Shown here piece after piece: positions 51,460 to 60,434 of a DNA stretch of 64,000 nucleotides. Below the pieces are notes generated by a model. The model saw only the letters and a list, made by a program, of their open reading frames with translations, ran no database searches and was not told the DNA's origin. Source of the stretch: Paraburkholderia heleia NBRC 101817 (lineage in GTDB: Bacteria; Pseudomonadota; Gammaproteobacteria; Burkholderiales; Burkholderiaceae); assembly GCF_000739775.1 (NCBI RefSeq), contig NZ_BBJH01000047.1:1-64000 (forward strand), written 5' to 3'. Numbering within the stretch: the first letter of the stretch is position 1; each line of letters opens with the position of its first letter. A program made the position numbers and the translations under genes.

Positions 51460-53244
51460 ATGTCGTTTACAACGCGCCCGGAGCTGATCGGGACCTTCGG
51501 GATGGTGGCGTCCACGCATTGGCTCGCCAGCGCGTCGGCGATGGCGGTGCTCGAGAAGGGCGGCAACGCGTTCGACGCGGCGGCGGCGGCCGGCTTCGTG
51601 CTGCAGATCGTCGAGCCGCATCTCAACGGCCCGGGCGGCGAGTTGCCCGTCGTGTTCTACAGCGCGCGGGAAGACCGTGTGCGCGTGCTGTGCGGCCAGG
51701 GGGTGACGCCGGCGGCCATGACGATCGAGCGCATGCGCGCGCTCGGGCTCGACGTCGTGCCGGGCACCGGCCTGCTGCCCGCCGTGGTGCCCGGCGCGTT
51801 TGGCGCATGGATGACGATGCTGCGCGACTACGGGCAACTGCCGCTCGAAGACGTGCTGAGCTACGCGATCGGCTATGCCGAAAACGGTTATCCGGTGCTG
51901 CCGCGCATGTGCGCGTCGATTCTCGCGATCAAGGACTTCTTCCTCAGCGAATGGACGACCTCCGCCGAGCAATGGTTGCGCAACGGCGACGCCCCCGCCC
52001 CGAACGCGCTGTTCGCCAATCCCGCGATTGCCGCCACGTACCGCCGCATCCTGCGGGAGGCGAGCGCGAACAGCGACCGCGCCGAGCAGTGCGAACTCGC
52101 GCGTTCGACGTTCTACCGCGGCTTCGTGGCCGACGCGATCGACCAGTATTTCCGCTCGACCGACGTGCTCGACACGTCCGGTCTTCGCAATCGCGGCCTG
52201 CTCAATGCGGACGATCTCGCGCGCTGGGAGCCCACCTATGAGGAAGCGCTCTCGTACGAGTACGCAGGACTGCGCGTGCACAAGACAGGACCGTGGGGCC
52301 AGGGGCCGATGTTCCTGCAGCAGCTCGCGCTGCTCAAGGGCTTCGATCTGGGCGCAATGGATCCGTTCGGCGCGGATTTCGTGCACACGGTCATCGAAAC
52401 GTCGAAGCTCGCGTTTGCCGACCGCGACGTGTTTTATGGCGATCCGCGCTTCGCCGACGTGCCGATGCAGACGCTGCTGAGCGACGCGTACAACGACGCG
52501 CGCCGCCGCCTTGTCGATCCGCACAAGGCTTCATTCGAATTCCGCCCCGGGCCGCTTCTCGACAGCGAAGCGCGCGCGGCGCGCATTCTCGCCAGCGCGG
52601 GGCGGCAGCAGCAGGGCGGCTTCGGGCAGGGCGAGCCGACGTTCGCGCCGCTGCCCGAATTGCGCGGCGACACCGTTCATCTCGACGTGGTCGACCGCTG
52701 GGGCAACATGGTGTCGGCCACGCCGTCGGGCGGGTGGCTGCAGGCGTCGCCGGCGGTGCCTGGGCTCGGTTTCAACGTCACCACGCGCGCGCAGATGTTC
52801 TGGATGGAAGAGGGCTTGCCATCGTCGCTCGGGCCGGGCCGGAGACCACGCACGACGCTCTCGCCCACGCTCGTCACGCGCGAGGGCAAGCCTTATGCTG
52901 CGTTCGGCACGCCGGGCGGCGACCAGCAGGATCAATGGTCGATGCAGTTGTTCCTGCGGCACGTGCATGCTGGCATGAACCTGCAGGCCGCCGTGGACGC
53001 CCCCTCGTTCCAGACCGCGCACTTTCCTGGCTCGTTTTATCCGCGCTCGATGCAGCTCGGCAAGATGTCGGCCGAGTCGCGCTTTCCCGAAGCCACGCTC
53101 GCGCAATTGCGCTCGCGCGGCCACGACCTCGCTGTGGCCGAGCCCTGGGGGCTCGGGCGCGTGTGCGCCGTGGGCGTGCGCAACGGACTGATGCGCGGCG
53201 CGGCCACGCCGCGCCAGATGCAGGCCTATGCGATAGGCCGCTGA
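51460..53244 (+). CDS. Gamma-glutamyltransferase-family protein
   Basis: A 594-residue Ntn-hydrolase homologue. The GGNAFDAAAAAGFVLQIVEPHLNGPGGELPVVFY block and GGWLQASPAVPGLGFNVTTRAQMFW are family marks. The self-cleavage threonine is probably T405 in GDTVHLDVVDRWGNMVSATPS; the usual TTH is TVH here. GGDQQDQWSMQLFLRHVHAGMNLQAAVDAPSF closes the small subunit. No signal peptide is obvious, so it may be cytoplasmic and act on an amide or gamma-glutamylated intermediate. It heads an operon with two MFS permeases and a GAF protein. Confidence 0.9.
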   Translation: MSFTTRPELIGTFGMVASTHWLASASAMAVLEKGGNAFDAAAAAGFVLQIVEPHLNGPGGELPVVFYSAREDRVRVLCGQGVTPAAMTIERMRALGLDVVPGTGLLPAVVPGAFGAWMTMLRDYGQLPLEDVLSYAIGYAENGYPVLPRMCASILAIKDFFLSEWTTSAEQWLRNGDAPAPNALFANPAIAATYRRILREASANSDRAEQCELARSTFYRGFVADAIDQYFRSTDVLDTSGLRNRGLLNADDLARWEPTYEEALSYEYAGLRVHKTGPWGQGPMFLQQLALLKGFDLGAMDPFGADFVHTVIETSKLAFADRDVFYGDPRFADVPMQTLLSDAYNDARRRLVDPHKASFEFRPGPLLDSEARAARILASAGRQQQGGFGQGEPTFAPLPELRGDTVHLDVVDRWGNMVSATPSGGWLQASPAVPGLGFNVTTRAQMFWMEEGLPSSLGPGRRPRTTLSPTLVTREGKPYAAFGTPGGDQQDQWSMQLFLRHVHAGMNLQAAVDAPSFQTAHFPGSFYPRSMQLGKMSAESRFPEATLAQLRSRGHDLAVAEPWGLGRVCAVGVRNGLMRGAATPRQMQAYAIGR

Positions 53245-53278
53245 ACACGCGCCACGCTCAACTGGAACCGACCCAACC

Positions 53279-54691
53279 ATGTCCACCGTCGCCGCCCGAC
53301 TCGAAAGATTGCCGCTCGCGGGCTTCCATCGCAAACTGCTGCTGATCGGCGGCCTCGGCTATATGTTCGACGGGCTGGACTCTTCGTCGCTCGCCTTTTT
53401 GCTGCCCGTCGTGAGCAGGCTGTGGCATCTGACGAGTGCCGAAACGGGACTCGTCGCCAGCAGCACGTATATCGGTTATTTTTTCGGCGCATTTCTCTCG
53501 GGGGTGCTGGCCGATGTGATTGGCCGCCGCCGCATCATGATGAGCGCGCTGGCAATCTATTGCGCGGCTTCCATGGCGAGCGCCACGGCGCATGACTGGC
53601 ACACGTTTTTCGCGCTGCGCATACTTGCGGGCTTCGGTTCGGGCGCGGAAACGGTCGTCATCGCACCGTTCCTCGCGGAATTCGTGCCGCGGCGCTATCG
53701 CGGGATGTTCTGCGGCGCGCTGGTCGGCTTCATGTCGTTCGGATATCTAAGTTCATCGATTCTTGGCTATACCGTCGTGCGCAATTTCGCGGACGGCTGG
53801 CGCTATCTCGCCGTGCTGACCTCGCTGCCGGTAGTGATGCTGCTCTGGTGGCGCAGGACGCTGCCCGAGTCGCCGCGCTGGCTCGAAAGCCGCGGACGCT
53901 CCGCCGAAGCCGACAGCATCGTGCGGGCGATCGAGTCGCGCTACGAGCAAGAAGGCATTGCGCTCGCGCCGCCGGGCTCGGTCGACGCGATTCCCGCCGC
54001 GGCGCAGGGCAGCGGCGGCGCGCTGCAGAACGTGCTGACGCTGTTTTCGCGCCGGCTCGCCGGCACGACCGCTGTGAGCTGGTTGATGTGGTTCTCCGTG
54101 GCCTTCGCGTACTACTCGTTCTTCTCGTGGATTCCGAGCTTGCTCGTCAAGGAAGGCCTGACGCTCACGAAGAGCTTCGGCTATTCGATTGCCATCTACG
54201 GCGCACAGATTCCCGGCTATTTCTCGGCGGCCTGGCTCAATGAGCAGATCGGCCGCAAGGGCGTCGTGGCCTCGTATATGACGCTAGGGGGGCTCGCCGC
54301 GATTGCGCTGGCTTTCTCGCACACGGGCATGCAGATCACGGCGGCGGGCGTGTGTCTCTCGTTCTTCATGAATGGCGCTTTTGCGGGCGTCTATGCCTAT
54401 ACGCCCGAGGTTTTCCCTACGGCCGTACGCACGACGGGTACGGGATCGTCGTCTTCGTTCGGTCGTATCGGCTCGGTGAGCGCCCCTATTCTGGTCGGTC
54501 TCGTGTACCCGGCGTTCGGCTTTTTCGGCGTGTTCGCCATGACGACCGCCGTGCTGCTGGCGGGCGCTTGCGTCGTGTTCTTCCTCGGCATCGAAACGCG
54601 CAATCGCTCGCTTGAAGATATCGAGGCGAGTGGCGCGCAGGCGGACTTCGATGCGCGCAAGCCGCTCGCTCGCGACGGGCTACGCGGCTGA
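53279..54691 (+). CDS. MFS transporter (sugar/aromatic-acid type)
   Basis: A 470-residue inner-membrane permease with 12 helices. The first helix motif GGLGYMFDGLDSSSLAFLLPV, the loop LADVIGRRRIMMSALAIY and the central RRTLPESPRWLESRGR are typical of MFS acid and sugar carriers of the AAHS/MHS type. The C-terminal YTPEVFPTAVRTTGTGSSSSFGRIG block is well kept. It starts 34 bases after the hydrolase gene and is probably its substrate importer. Confidence 0.92.
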   Translation: MSTVAARLERLPLAGFHRKLLLIGGLGYMFDGLDSSSLAFLLPVVSRLWHLTSAETGLVASSTYIGYFFGAFLSGVLADVIGRRRIMMSALAIYCAASMASATAHDWHTFFALRILAGFGSGAETVVIAPFLAEFVPRRYRGMFCGALVGFMSFGYLSSSILGYTVVRNFADGWRYLAVLTSLPVVMLLWWRRTLPESPRWLESRGRSAEADSIVRAIESRYEQEGIALAPPGSVDAIPAAAQGSGGALQNVLTLFSRRLAGTTAVSWLMWFSVAFAYYSFFSWIPSLLVKEGLTLTKSFGYSIAIYGAQIPGYFSAAWLNEQIGRKGVVASYMTLGGLAAIALAFSHTGMQITAAGVCLSFFMNGAFAGVYAYTPEVFPTAVRTTGTGSSSSFGRIGSVSAPILVGLVYPAFGFFGVFAMTTAVLLAGACVVFFLGIETRNRSLEDIEASGAQADFDARKPLARDGLRG

Positions 54692-54721
54692 GCACGTCCC
54701 ATTCTCACTTTCGTACGCCCC

Positions 54722-55273
54722 ATGCAGACGCCCCTTTCCCTCGCGAACGAACCCTACACGCTGCAACGCGAAATTTCCGTTCTCACGCGCCTTTCGCGCG
54801 TCATTCGCCGGCCGGGGCAACCGGACGCGATTTTCCGTGAAGTGTGTGCCGTCGCCGCCGAAGCCATCGGCTTTCGCCTCTTCACGATCATGGCCTATGA
54901 CGCCGGGAGAGAGGAAGTGGAGCGCGTATTCTCGAACATGCCCGACGTCTACCCGCCGGGCGGACGCAAGCGCAAGAGCGGCACGCCCTGGGCGCAGCGC
55001 ATTCTTGCGGATCTCGAACCGTTTCGCGCTACAACGCCGGAGGGTCTGCGCGAAGCCTTCGACGATCACGCGGTGATGACGGCGATGGGACTCGGCTCGA
55101 TTCTGAACATACCAGTGGCCTATAACGGCCGTTGTGTCGGGACGATGAACCTTACGCACGTAGAGGGCTGGTACGCCGCGCGACACGAGGCAACCGGCCT
55201 GCTGCTCGGCGCGTTTCTCGCGCCTGCGCTCCTTGCGCACGGCGTGTCTTGCGCAGCCCATTCAAGCCCTTGA
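54722..55273 (+). CDS. GAF-domain protein
   Basis: A 183-residue protein with one GAF domain (about 20-160): LTRLSRVIRRPGQPDAIFREVCAVAAEAIGFRLFTIMAYDA, later MGLGSILNIPVAYNGRCVGTMNLTHVEGWYAA and a closing helix. No output domain is attached. GAF domains bind small ligands such as nucleotides, aromatic acids or NO. Its place between two permeases in the catabolic operon suggests a ligand sensor or an enzyme-like GAF (methionine-sulfoxide-reductase type), but no catalytic cysteines are seen. Confidence 0.85.
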   Translation: MQTPLSLANEPYTLQREISVLTRLSRVIRRPGQPDAIFREVCAVAAEAIGFRLFTIMAYDAGREEVERVFSNMPDVYPPGGRKRKSGTPWAQRILADLEPFRATTPEGLREAFDDHAVMTAMGLGSILNIPVAYNGRCVGTMNLTHVEGWYAARHEATGLLLGAFLAPALLAHGVSCAAHSSP

Positions 55274-55290
55274 TCGCAGGACCCGTGTTG

Positions 55291-56583
55291 ATGAAGACAA
55301 CGACATCTGCGGGGAATGCCAATCGCTGGCTGCTCGTCTTCGCGCTCGGCTATCTCGCGCTGCTGGTCGACGGTGCGGACGTCATGATGTACGGCCTCAC
55401 GCTCTCGCGTATCAAGAGCGAATTCGGCTTGACCAATGTCGAGGCGGGCGCACTCGGCAGCCTGACGCTGCTCGGCATGGCGATTGGCGGAATTCTGGGC
55501 GGCTGGGCGAGCGACTCGTTCGGGCGCGTGCGCGTGGTGGTCTGGGCGATGGTGCTGTTCTCGGTGGGCGCGGGTCTCCTCGGTCTCACGCACAGCTTCG
55601 TCGAATTCGCGGTCGTGCGCTTCATCAGTTCGATGGGCATTGGCTGCATGGTGCTGGTGAGCACGCTCGTGGCCGAATACGTGCCCATGGCGCGGCGCTC
55701 GCTGATACTCGGCATGCTGCAAACGGCGATTTCCGCGGGCTATATCACGGTGATCGCGCTCAGCACCTGGATCCTGCCGCACTACGGCTGGCGCATGCTG
55801 TTTTATGTGGCGGCGGCGCCCGTGCTGCTCGCGGTGGCGATTCACTTCTTCGTGCCCGAGCCGCCGAGCTGGCGCATGAGCGAGGCCGCGGTTCGCCCGC
55901 GCGGCCGCCGCTGGCGCGACAACCGCTACGCATTGATATTCGCGGACCGCGAGGCACGCCGGATGTTCATCTTCTGGTCGCTCGCTTCCGTATTTGCGCT
56001 TTCGGGGTTCTACGGCCTGAACAACTGGTTGCCCACGTATCTGGAAAGCGAATTGCACATCAAGTTCAGCTCGATGACGGGGTACATGACCGCGACCTGG
56101 GTCGTGGCGTTCATCGGCAAGATCGTGGCGGGCTGGCTGGGCGACCGCTGGAGCCGGCGCGGCGTATATGTGCTGGGCTGCATCGGTGCGGCAGTCTTTC
56201 TTCCCGTGATCGTGCTGTTGCATACCCGCGGGAACATTGCGTGGCTGATGCTCGTGTTCGGCTTTCTCTATGGCGTGCCGCTGGGCACGATCGGCACGTT
56301 CATGTCGGAGAGCTTCGCAACGCGAATTCGCGGCACGGCGGTGGGCGGTTCGTATAACGTGGGACGCTTTTGCTCGGGCGCGGCGCCGGTGGTGATCGGC
56401 TACATCGCTACGCAGTTTTCGATCGGCATGGGCTTTCTGGTGGTTGGCGCGGTGTTTTTCCTGAGCGGTGTGACGGCGCTGTTCATTCCGGACCGCCTGC
56501 ACGATACGAGCGAAGGCGATCCGGCGCAGGCGAGCGGGGAGGCGCGGCAGGGGAGTTTGACGACGGCGCCAGGCAGGGGGTGA
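55291..56583 (+). CDS. MFS transporter (AAHS-like)
   Basis: 430 residues from the ATG at 55291 (MKTTTSAGNANRWLLVFALGYLALLVDGADVMMYGLTL), 17 bases after the GAF gene; GTG 55285 is an alternative. The D in LLVDGADVMMYG, the loop GGWASDSFGRVRVVVWAM and PEPPSWRMSEAA fit aromatic acid:H+ symporters. It is a second permease in the same operon, possibly for a related substrate or for efflux of a product. Confidence 0.9.
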   Translation: MKTTTSAGNANRWLLVFALGYLALLVDGADVMMYGLTLSRIKSEFGLTNVEAGALGSLTLLGMAIGGILGGWASDSFGRVRVVVWAMVLFSVGAGLLGLTHSFVEFAVVRFISSMGIGCMVLVSTLVAEYVPMARRSLILGMLQTAISAGYITVIALSTWILPHYGWRMLFYVAAAPVLLAVAIHFFVPEPPSWRMSEAAVRPRGRRWRDNRYALIFADREARRMFIFWSLASVFALSGFYGLNNWLPTYLESELHIKFSSMTGYMTATWVVAFIGKIVAGWLGDRWSRRGVYVLGCIGAAVFLPVIVLLHTRGNIAWLMLVFGFLYGVPLGTIGTFMSESFATRIRGTAVGGSYNVGRFCSGAAPVVIGYIATQFSIGMGFLVVGAVFFLSGVTALFIPDRLHDTSEGDPAQASGEARQGSLTTAPGRG

Positions 56584-56694
56584 CGCGTAGCGGGGCGGGT
56601 GGTCCCAAACCGGACTCCGCTGCGAGTTTTTCTTCTGGTCGTTGAAACAAGGGCCTGCGCTGTGGTTCAGTGCGCCGCGCAAGTCACGGGCACC

Positions 56695-57204
56695 TCACGC
56701 TTGCGCCATCTCGAGAAGCTTCGCCACGGTATTCATGTTGCGCGCCGTTCCGGCCTTCGCCGCAGCGATCTTGAGCTTCGAGCGCCCGATACCGTCCTTG
56801 TAGAACACATAGATTTCGCGCTCGCCCAGGCGGAATTCTTCCGCCTGTTGGCCGCTCACGTTGTCGAATGCGTCCGCGGGCGGCGGCGTGTCGAGAAAGA
56901 TGGCGACAGTGCGATCAGGCGCGGCTGCGGGAAACGGGTTGCCCTGGAGCACAGCGGCCAGTTCCGCGGCTGTGCGCACCACCACGCCAACGGGTTTGCC
57001 GGCATAAGTCTCCAGGCTCTGCTCGAGCTTCTTTTTCACCGATGCCTCGGCCAGCCGGCTCTCGAAGACCACGTTGCCGCTCGCGATATAGGTGCGCACT
57101 TGCGTGAACCCGAGCGCTTCGCACATGCCGCGAAGTTCGGGCATGGGGAGCTTGCCGGTTCCGCCGACATTCACGGCGCGTAGCAGGGCGATATAGACGG
57201 GCAT
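56695..57204 (-). CDS. DUF1697 protein
   Basis: A 169-residue soluble protein matching DUF1697 from end to end: MPVYIALLRAVNVGGTGKLPMPELRGMCEALGFTQVRTYIASGNVVFES at the start, PVGVVVRTAAELAAVLQGNPFP in the middle and EREIYVFYKDGIGRSKLKI toward the end. The function is not known. It is a single gene, 24 bases after the stop of its minus-strand neighbour. Confidence 0.93.
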   Translation of the reverse strand: MPVYIALLRAVNVGGTGKLPMPELRGMCEALGFTQVRTYIASGNVVFESRLAEASVKKKLEQSLETYAGKPVGVVVRTAAELAAVLQGNPFPAAAPDRTVAIFLDTPPPADAFDNVSGQQAEEFRLGEREIYVFYKDGIGRSKLKIAAAKAGTARNMNTVAKLLEMAQA

Positions 57205-57228
57205 CGGTTCGTTCCGGGAAGTCGCGAG

Positions 57229-57972
57229 TTAGTCAGGGCGCGGCAAGTCGGTTACGGCGAGGCCTTCGCTTGCCACGATGGCGGGGCGCCTGCGTGCGCT
57301 GATCGTCACGAATACCGCCATCAGCACCATGAACGCGGCGAGCAGCAAGGCGCTGTTGACGAGCACGTGTGCATAGCCGAGCTGTGCGACGTCGATGAAC
57401 GGATAGGGGTAGAAGTCGGTCTCGCTGCCGCGCCAGAAGGTGACGGCAAGGTAGCCCAGCGGATAGACGAGCCAGGCGAGGCGATCGCGAGCACTCAGGC
57501 TGAAGCGCGGGACAAATAGCAGCCAATACGCCGCGCATAGCAGCGGGATCAGGCTGTGAAGGCTCTCGTTGAGCAGCGCACGATAACCGTGCGGCGTCCA
57601 GAGATGCCGCAGCAGCAGGTTATAAGCAATGCCAACGAACACCATGTACACCGTGACAGCACTCACCGCACCCGGAGCGCGGAGCAAGCGTGCAGGCCAC
57701 GCGCGCGCATGCAGCGCAACGCAGGTGAAGGTGAGCGCGACGAGCAATACCGTGAGATTGGTGAGGTAGGCCGAAAGCCTGCCGATGGCCTCGAACGTGT
57801 CGAAGCCGCGCAGCACCATGCGCTGGATCGTAATGTCGGTTTGCGCGGCGAGCGCCCCCCACGCGAGCAGCGCGATGGCACCCGCCAGCGCGGTGGCGTA
57901 GGGGCCTGGAGGCTGCGCTGTGGCGGCAAGCGGCACGGCAGCCGCGCGTGCGGGTAGCGGTTGTTCGGGCAT
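57229..57972 (-). CDS. Pr6Pr family membrane protein
   Basis: 247 residues from 57972 (MPEQPLPARAAAV); an ATG at 57999 adds 9. Six membrane helices with GFDTFEAIGRLSAYLTNLTVLLVALTF, YNLLLRHLWTPHGYRALLNESLHSLIPLLCAAYWLLFVP and YPLGYLAVTFWRGSETDFYPYPFIDVAQLGYAHVLVNSALL, which define the Pr6Pr family. The biochemical role is unknown. Confidence 0.9.
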   Translation of the reverse strand: MPEQPLPARAAAVPLAATAQPPGPYATALAGAIALLAWGALAAQTDITIQRMVLRGFDTFEAIGRLSAYLTNLTVLLVALTFTCVALHARAWPARLLRAPGAVSAVTVYMVFVGIAYNLLLRHLWTPHGYRALLNESLHSLIPLLCAAYWLLFVPRFSLSARDRLAWLVYPLGYLAVTFWRGSETDFYPYPFIDVAQLGYAHVLVNSALLLAAFMVLMAVFVTISARRRPAIVASEGLAVTDLPRPD

Positions 57973-58032
57973 ACAGCGATGGTAGCGCACAAAGATCATG
58001 CGCGCCTGAAGCCGCTTCTCCCCGGCGGCGGC

Positions 58033-58665
58033 CTATTTGACGTTGGCGCGCGCCGAAGCCGAAACGAGATACAGGCGCACGAGATCGCGCAGTTCGGCCA
58101 TCAGCACGGCGCGCGCCGACGGCTCTTCGTTGGCGATGCTGGCGACGCCCTTGAGCATGGGGATCAGTACGATCGCCATGATTTTTGCCCTGGCCGGCTT
58201 GAGATGCGCTATCGCGCGGCTCAGGATGTCGGCAACGCCGCCGCGCATCGCTTCGCGAAAGCGCTTGCGATGGTCGTCGCTGCCGCTGCGGGCGTCGGCG
58301 AGTGCAACGGCAAAGCTGCGCTGCGATTGCAGCAGCAGCACGAAATCGACTGGCGCGTCGGCTACGGCCTCGAGCGTCATCTCCGGTACCTGCTGCTACA
58401 GTTCGGCGAGTCCGTTCTTTGCCTGCTGTGCGTAACGCAGCAACAGCGCTTCGGCCAGCGCCTCCTTGGTCGGAAAGAAGCGGTACAGCGAGCCGATCGC
58501 CGTCGACGAACGCGCCGCAATTTCGGTCATGGTGGCGGCGTCGTAACCCTTCTCCGTGAAAACGGCGACAGCGGCATCCATGATCGCGGCCACGCGCCGG
58601 CGGTCCCTTTCGCGTTTGGGCTCGGTGGGGCGCGCGGTTTGCGCAACAGGCGTGGGGGACTTCAT
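58033..58665 (-). pseudogene. TetR-family regulator interrupted by amber codon
   Basis: Reading from 58665 (MKSPTPVAQTARP), a complete TetR DNA-binding domain (RRVAAIMDAAVAVFTEKGYDAATMTEIAARSSTAIGSLYRFFPTKEALAEALLLRYAQQAKNGLAEL) ends in TAG at 58398-58396. The same frame continues as QQVPEMTLEAVADAPVDFVLLL...to 58033, the expected TetR ligand domain. The codon context CTG TAG CAG CAG suggests CAG to TAG. The regulator is probably inactive unless the stop is read through. Confidence 0.85.
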
Positions 58666-58712
58666 GGCGATATTACGGTTGCCTTTCCTGTTTGCACTTT
58701 CGAGGTTACGAC

Positions 58713-59054
58713 ATGCCGTACGTGTGGCTCTTCTTCGCTGGGGCGTTCTTTTGCAATGCGATCCCGCATCTGGTTTCCGGCCTGCAGGGGCTGACTTTTC
58801 CCACGCCGTTCGCACGTCCGCGAGGGCGGGGCGACTCGTCGCCCATCGTGAACGTGGTTTGTGGCTTCGTGAATATCGCAGTCGCGATTGCGCTGGGCAC
58901 GGATCGTATTCAGTGGCCAGCAACGCTCGAGGACGTCGCGGCGCTGCTGGCGGGAGGGCTCGTCATGGGTCTTTTTCTTGCGTTCCATTTCGGCGCGGTT
59001 CAGCGGGACAAGCACACCGATTGGGGCCAAAGCAAGCCTGCGGCAAAATCGTGA
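58713..59054 (+). CDS. Small membrane protein, unknown
   Basis: A 113-residue protein with three or four predicted helices (YVWLFFAGAFFCNAIPHLVSGL; IVNVVCGFVNIAVAIAL; ALLAGGLVMGLFLAFHFG) and a conserved-looking GRGDSSPIVN loop. It is divergent from the TetR gene 47 bases away, so it was probably the TetR target and may now be derepressed. The family is not recognised. Confidence 0.7.
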   Translation: MPYVWLFFAGAFFCNAIPHLVSGLQGLTFPTPFARPRGRGDSSPIVNVVCGFVNIAVAIALGTDRIQWPATLEDVAALLAGGLVMGLFLAFHFGAVQRDKHTDWGQSKPAAKS

Positions 59055-59063
59055 AAAAAACAG

Positions 59064-59092
59064 TTGCACAGTTTAGGGGAAAACCCTATACT
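59064..59092 (+). promoter_or_regulatory. Sigma70-type promoter of candidate small RNA
   Basis: TTGCAC (59064-59069), 17 bases, TATACT (59087-59092). Both boxes are close to consensus with ideal spacing; the predicted start of transcription is near 59099. Confidence 0.65.
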
Positions 59093-59098
59093 TCACCC

Positions 59099-59156
59099 GT
59101 CTCCTCCATGTCTCTTCTGATATGGATTCAGCCCGCTCTCTCAGCGGGCTTTTTCT
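59099..59156 (+). ncRNA. Candidate small RNA, ~58 nt
   Basis: Bounded by the promoter at 59064-59092 and the terminator at 59130-59160, with no open frame between. The 5' part is pyrimidine-rich (CCCGTCTCCTCC...TCTCTTC) and looks single-stranded, which suits pairing with purine-rich ribosome sites, and the 3' end is a stem with U-tail, as in Hfq-binding RNAs. I cannot match it to a named family. The alternative is simply the terminator of the gene ending at 59054. Confidence 0.55.
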
Positions 59157-59160
59157 TTTC
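59130..59160 (+). terminator. Rho-independent terminator, plus strand
   Basis: AGCCCGCT, loop CTCTC, AGCGGGCT, then TTTTCTTTT. A strong 8-bp stem with T-tract. Confidence 0.92.
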
Positions 59161-59197
59161 TGGCGCCGATTTGCGCGAGCCGCCAGCCATGCTCCCG

Positions 59198-59620
59198 TCA
59201 TTCCTTTACGAACACAAAGTCGCATTTGCGTGCGGTCGTGCGTGAGCCGCTGCCTGAAGACGCGTCGAACTGCGCGCTGACTTCATACGAATAGGTCGAT
59301 CGAGTGTTGGCGTGAGGCGATGCGTCGCTCAGACCCTGGGCGACGAGCGTGGCAGACCCATCGGGTTCGAGCTTGCCGTCCAGCATGAGCCAGCCGCCCG
59401 CGTCTCGTTCGCCATGCTCGCCGTGCAGGATGTTTTGCTGGATTTCGGCTGGGAACTGATATCGGTAGCCTGATGTACCGGTGGCGCCCTTGGGGCACGT
59501 GAGCGTCACGTTCCAGTCGCCGTCGAAGGTGCCGGCGCCGTGAGTCGCGGATATTCCGGCAGCAAAGCCGGCGCAGACAGCGATGCAGCGCGCGGCCAAC
59601 GTTAATTTACCTACCCGCAT
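59198..59620 (-). CDS. Secreted hypothetical protein
   Basis: 140 residues from the ATG at 59620, with a signal peptide (MRVGKLTLAARCIAVCAGFAAGISATHGA) and a mature domain beginning GTFDGDWNVTLTCPKG. It contains two cysteines (TLTCPKG and TARKCDFVFVKE) that may form one disulphide, and a beta-rich pattern (GWLMLDGKLEPDGSATLVAQG). It is of the kind found as small periplasmic proteins in Burkholderia. The function is unknown. Confidence 0.7.
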   Translation of the reverse strand: MRVGKLTLAARCIAVCAGFAAGISATHGAGTFDGDWNVTLTCPKGATGTSGYRYQFPAEIQQNILHGEHGERDAGGWLMLDGKLEPDGSATLVAQGLSDASPHANTRSTYSYEVSAQFDASSGSGSRTTARKCDFVFVKE

Positions 59621-59920
59621 TGCGGCTCCCGGTGTCGAGTCATCTGGCACTATTGTGGCCGCAATTGGCGTGCCGGTATGGGCGCCGTCGCACAGTGTGT
59701 TTCGCAGCACCAGGCGGTGGTGCAGCCTTTTGGCCACCTGCCTGTGGCGCAATTTCGCAACTAACTGTCAAGCCCGGCCACCATCCTCGAATTTGGCCCG
59801 CGCGAGCGCAGAAAAGTCCCGCCCATGATCTGAATAACAACGGCCTCCAAGGCATGCGGCTCGTAAGCCCGAATGCGCCGTGCCTGGTCTTTTCAGACGA
59901 CGACGGGCCGGCGGCTGCCC

Positions 59921-60322
59921 TCATCGCCGGGCGAGATTGCGTCTGAGCGCCGCGCAGCCCGCATCCGTGAGCGGCTCGACCATCTGGATCCGCTCGTCGG
60001 GCTTGAAGTCGCTGATCCAGACCACGCGGCAGTGCCGGGGCGAATCGGTTGAATCCGGCATCACCTGAAACGTCGCGTGATGATGCTCGAAACGTCCGCC
60101 GCCCACGGTGTAGGCGAGGCGCATGTGCGTGTCGTCGACGCCGATCACCCGTTCCTCGATAACGGTGCCGTCGGCGAACGTCACCCATCGAATGTCGTTT
60201 TCCATGCGCGCGCCGGTCAGCACGCCGGCGAACACGCGGTCGACGTTGGCGGGATCGCGCAGCGCGGCCCAGACGTCTTGCGCTGCGGCTTCAACGGGGA
60301 TCTCCCGGTACACGGTAGCCAT
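59921..60322 (-). CDS. SRPBCC-fold protein
   Basis: 133 residues from the ATG at 60322 (MATVYREIPVEAAAQDVWAALRDPANVDRVFAGVL), the usual start of a START/polyketide-cyclase-like domain, followed by strands RWVTFADGTVIEERVIGVDD, MRLAYTVGGGRFEHHHATFQVM and HCRVVWISDFKPD, and the C-terminal helix. Such domains bind hydrophobic ligands. It precedes no clear partner; a DMT exporter gene lies upstream on the same strand, 112 bases away. Confidence 0.85.
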   Translation of the reverse strand: MATVYREIPVEAAAQDVWAALRDPANVDRVFAGVLTGARMENDIRWVTFADGTVIEERVIGVDDTHMRLAYTVGGGRFEHHHATFQVMPDSTDSPRHCRVVWISDFKPDERIQMVEPLTDAGCAALRRNLARR

Positions 60323-60434
60323 CGCACTTGCCTCCTTCGTGATGTGTGACGAGTGCAGCGTGCGCGCGCAACGCGCGGCGATCCAGGGAAATCTTGACGT
60401 CGTTTGCGACGGCAGCGTCTGCGACCCGTGCCCC

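Noticed and set aside
51235..52524. Long minus-strand extension upstream of the GntR gene (to 52524)
   Set aside because: It is antisense to the gamma-glutamyltransferase-like gene and would run through the operator; the composition is shadow-like.
55120..56682. 520-codon minus-strand frame over the second MFS gene
   Set aside because: His/Arg-rich antisense shadow; the plus-strand permease is unmistakable.
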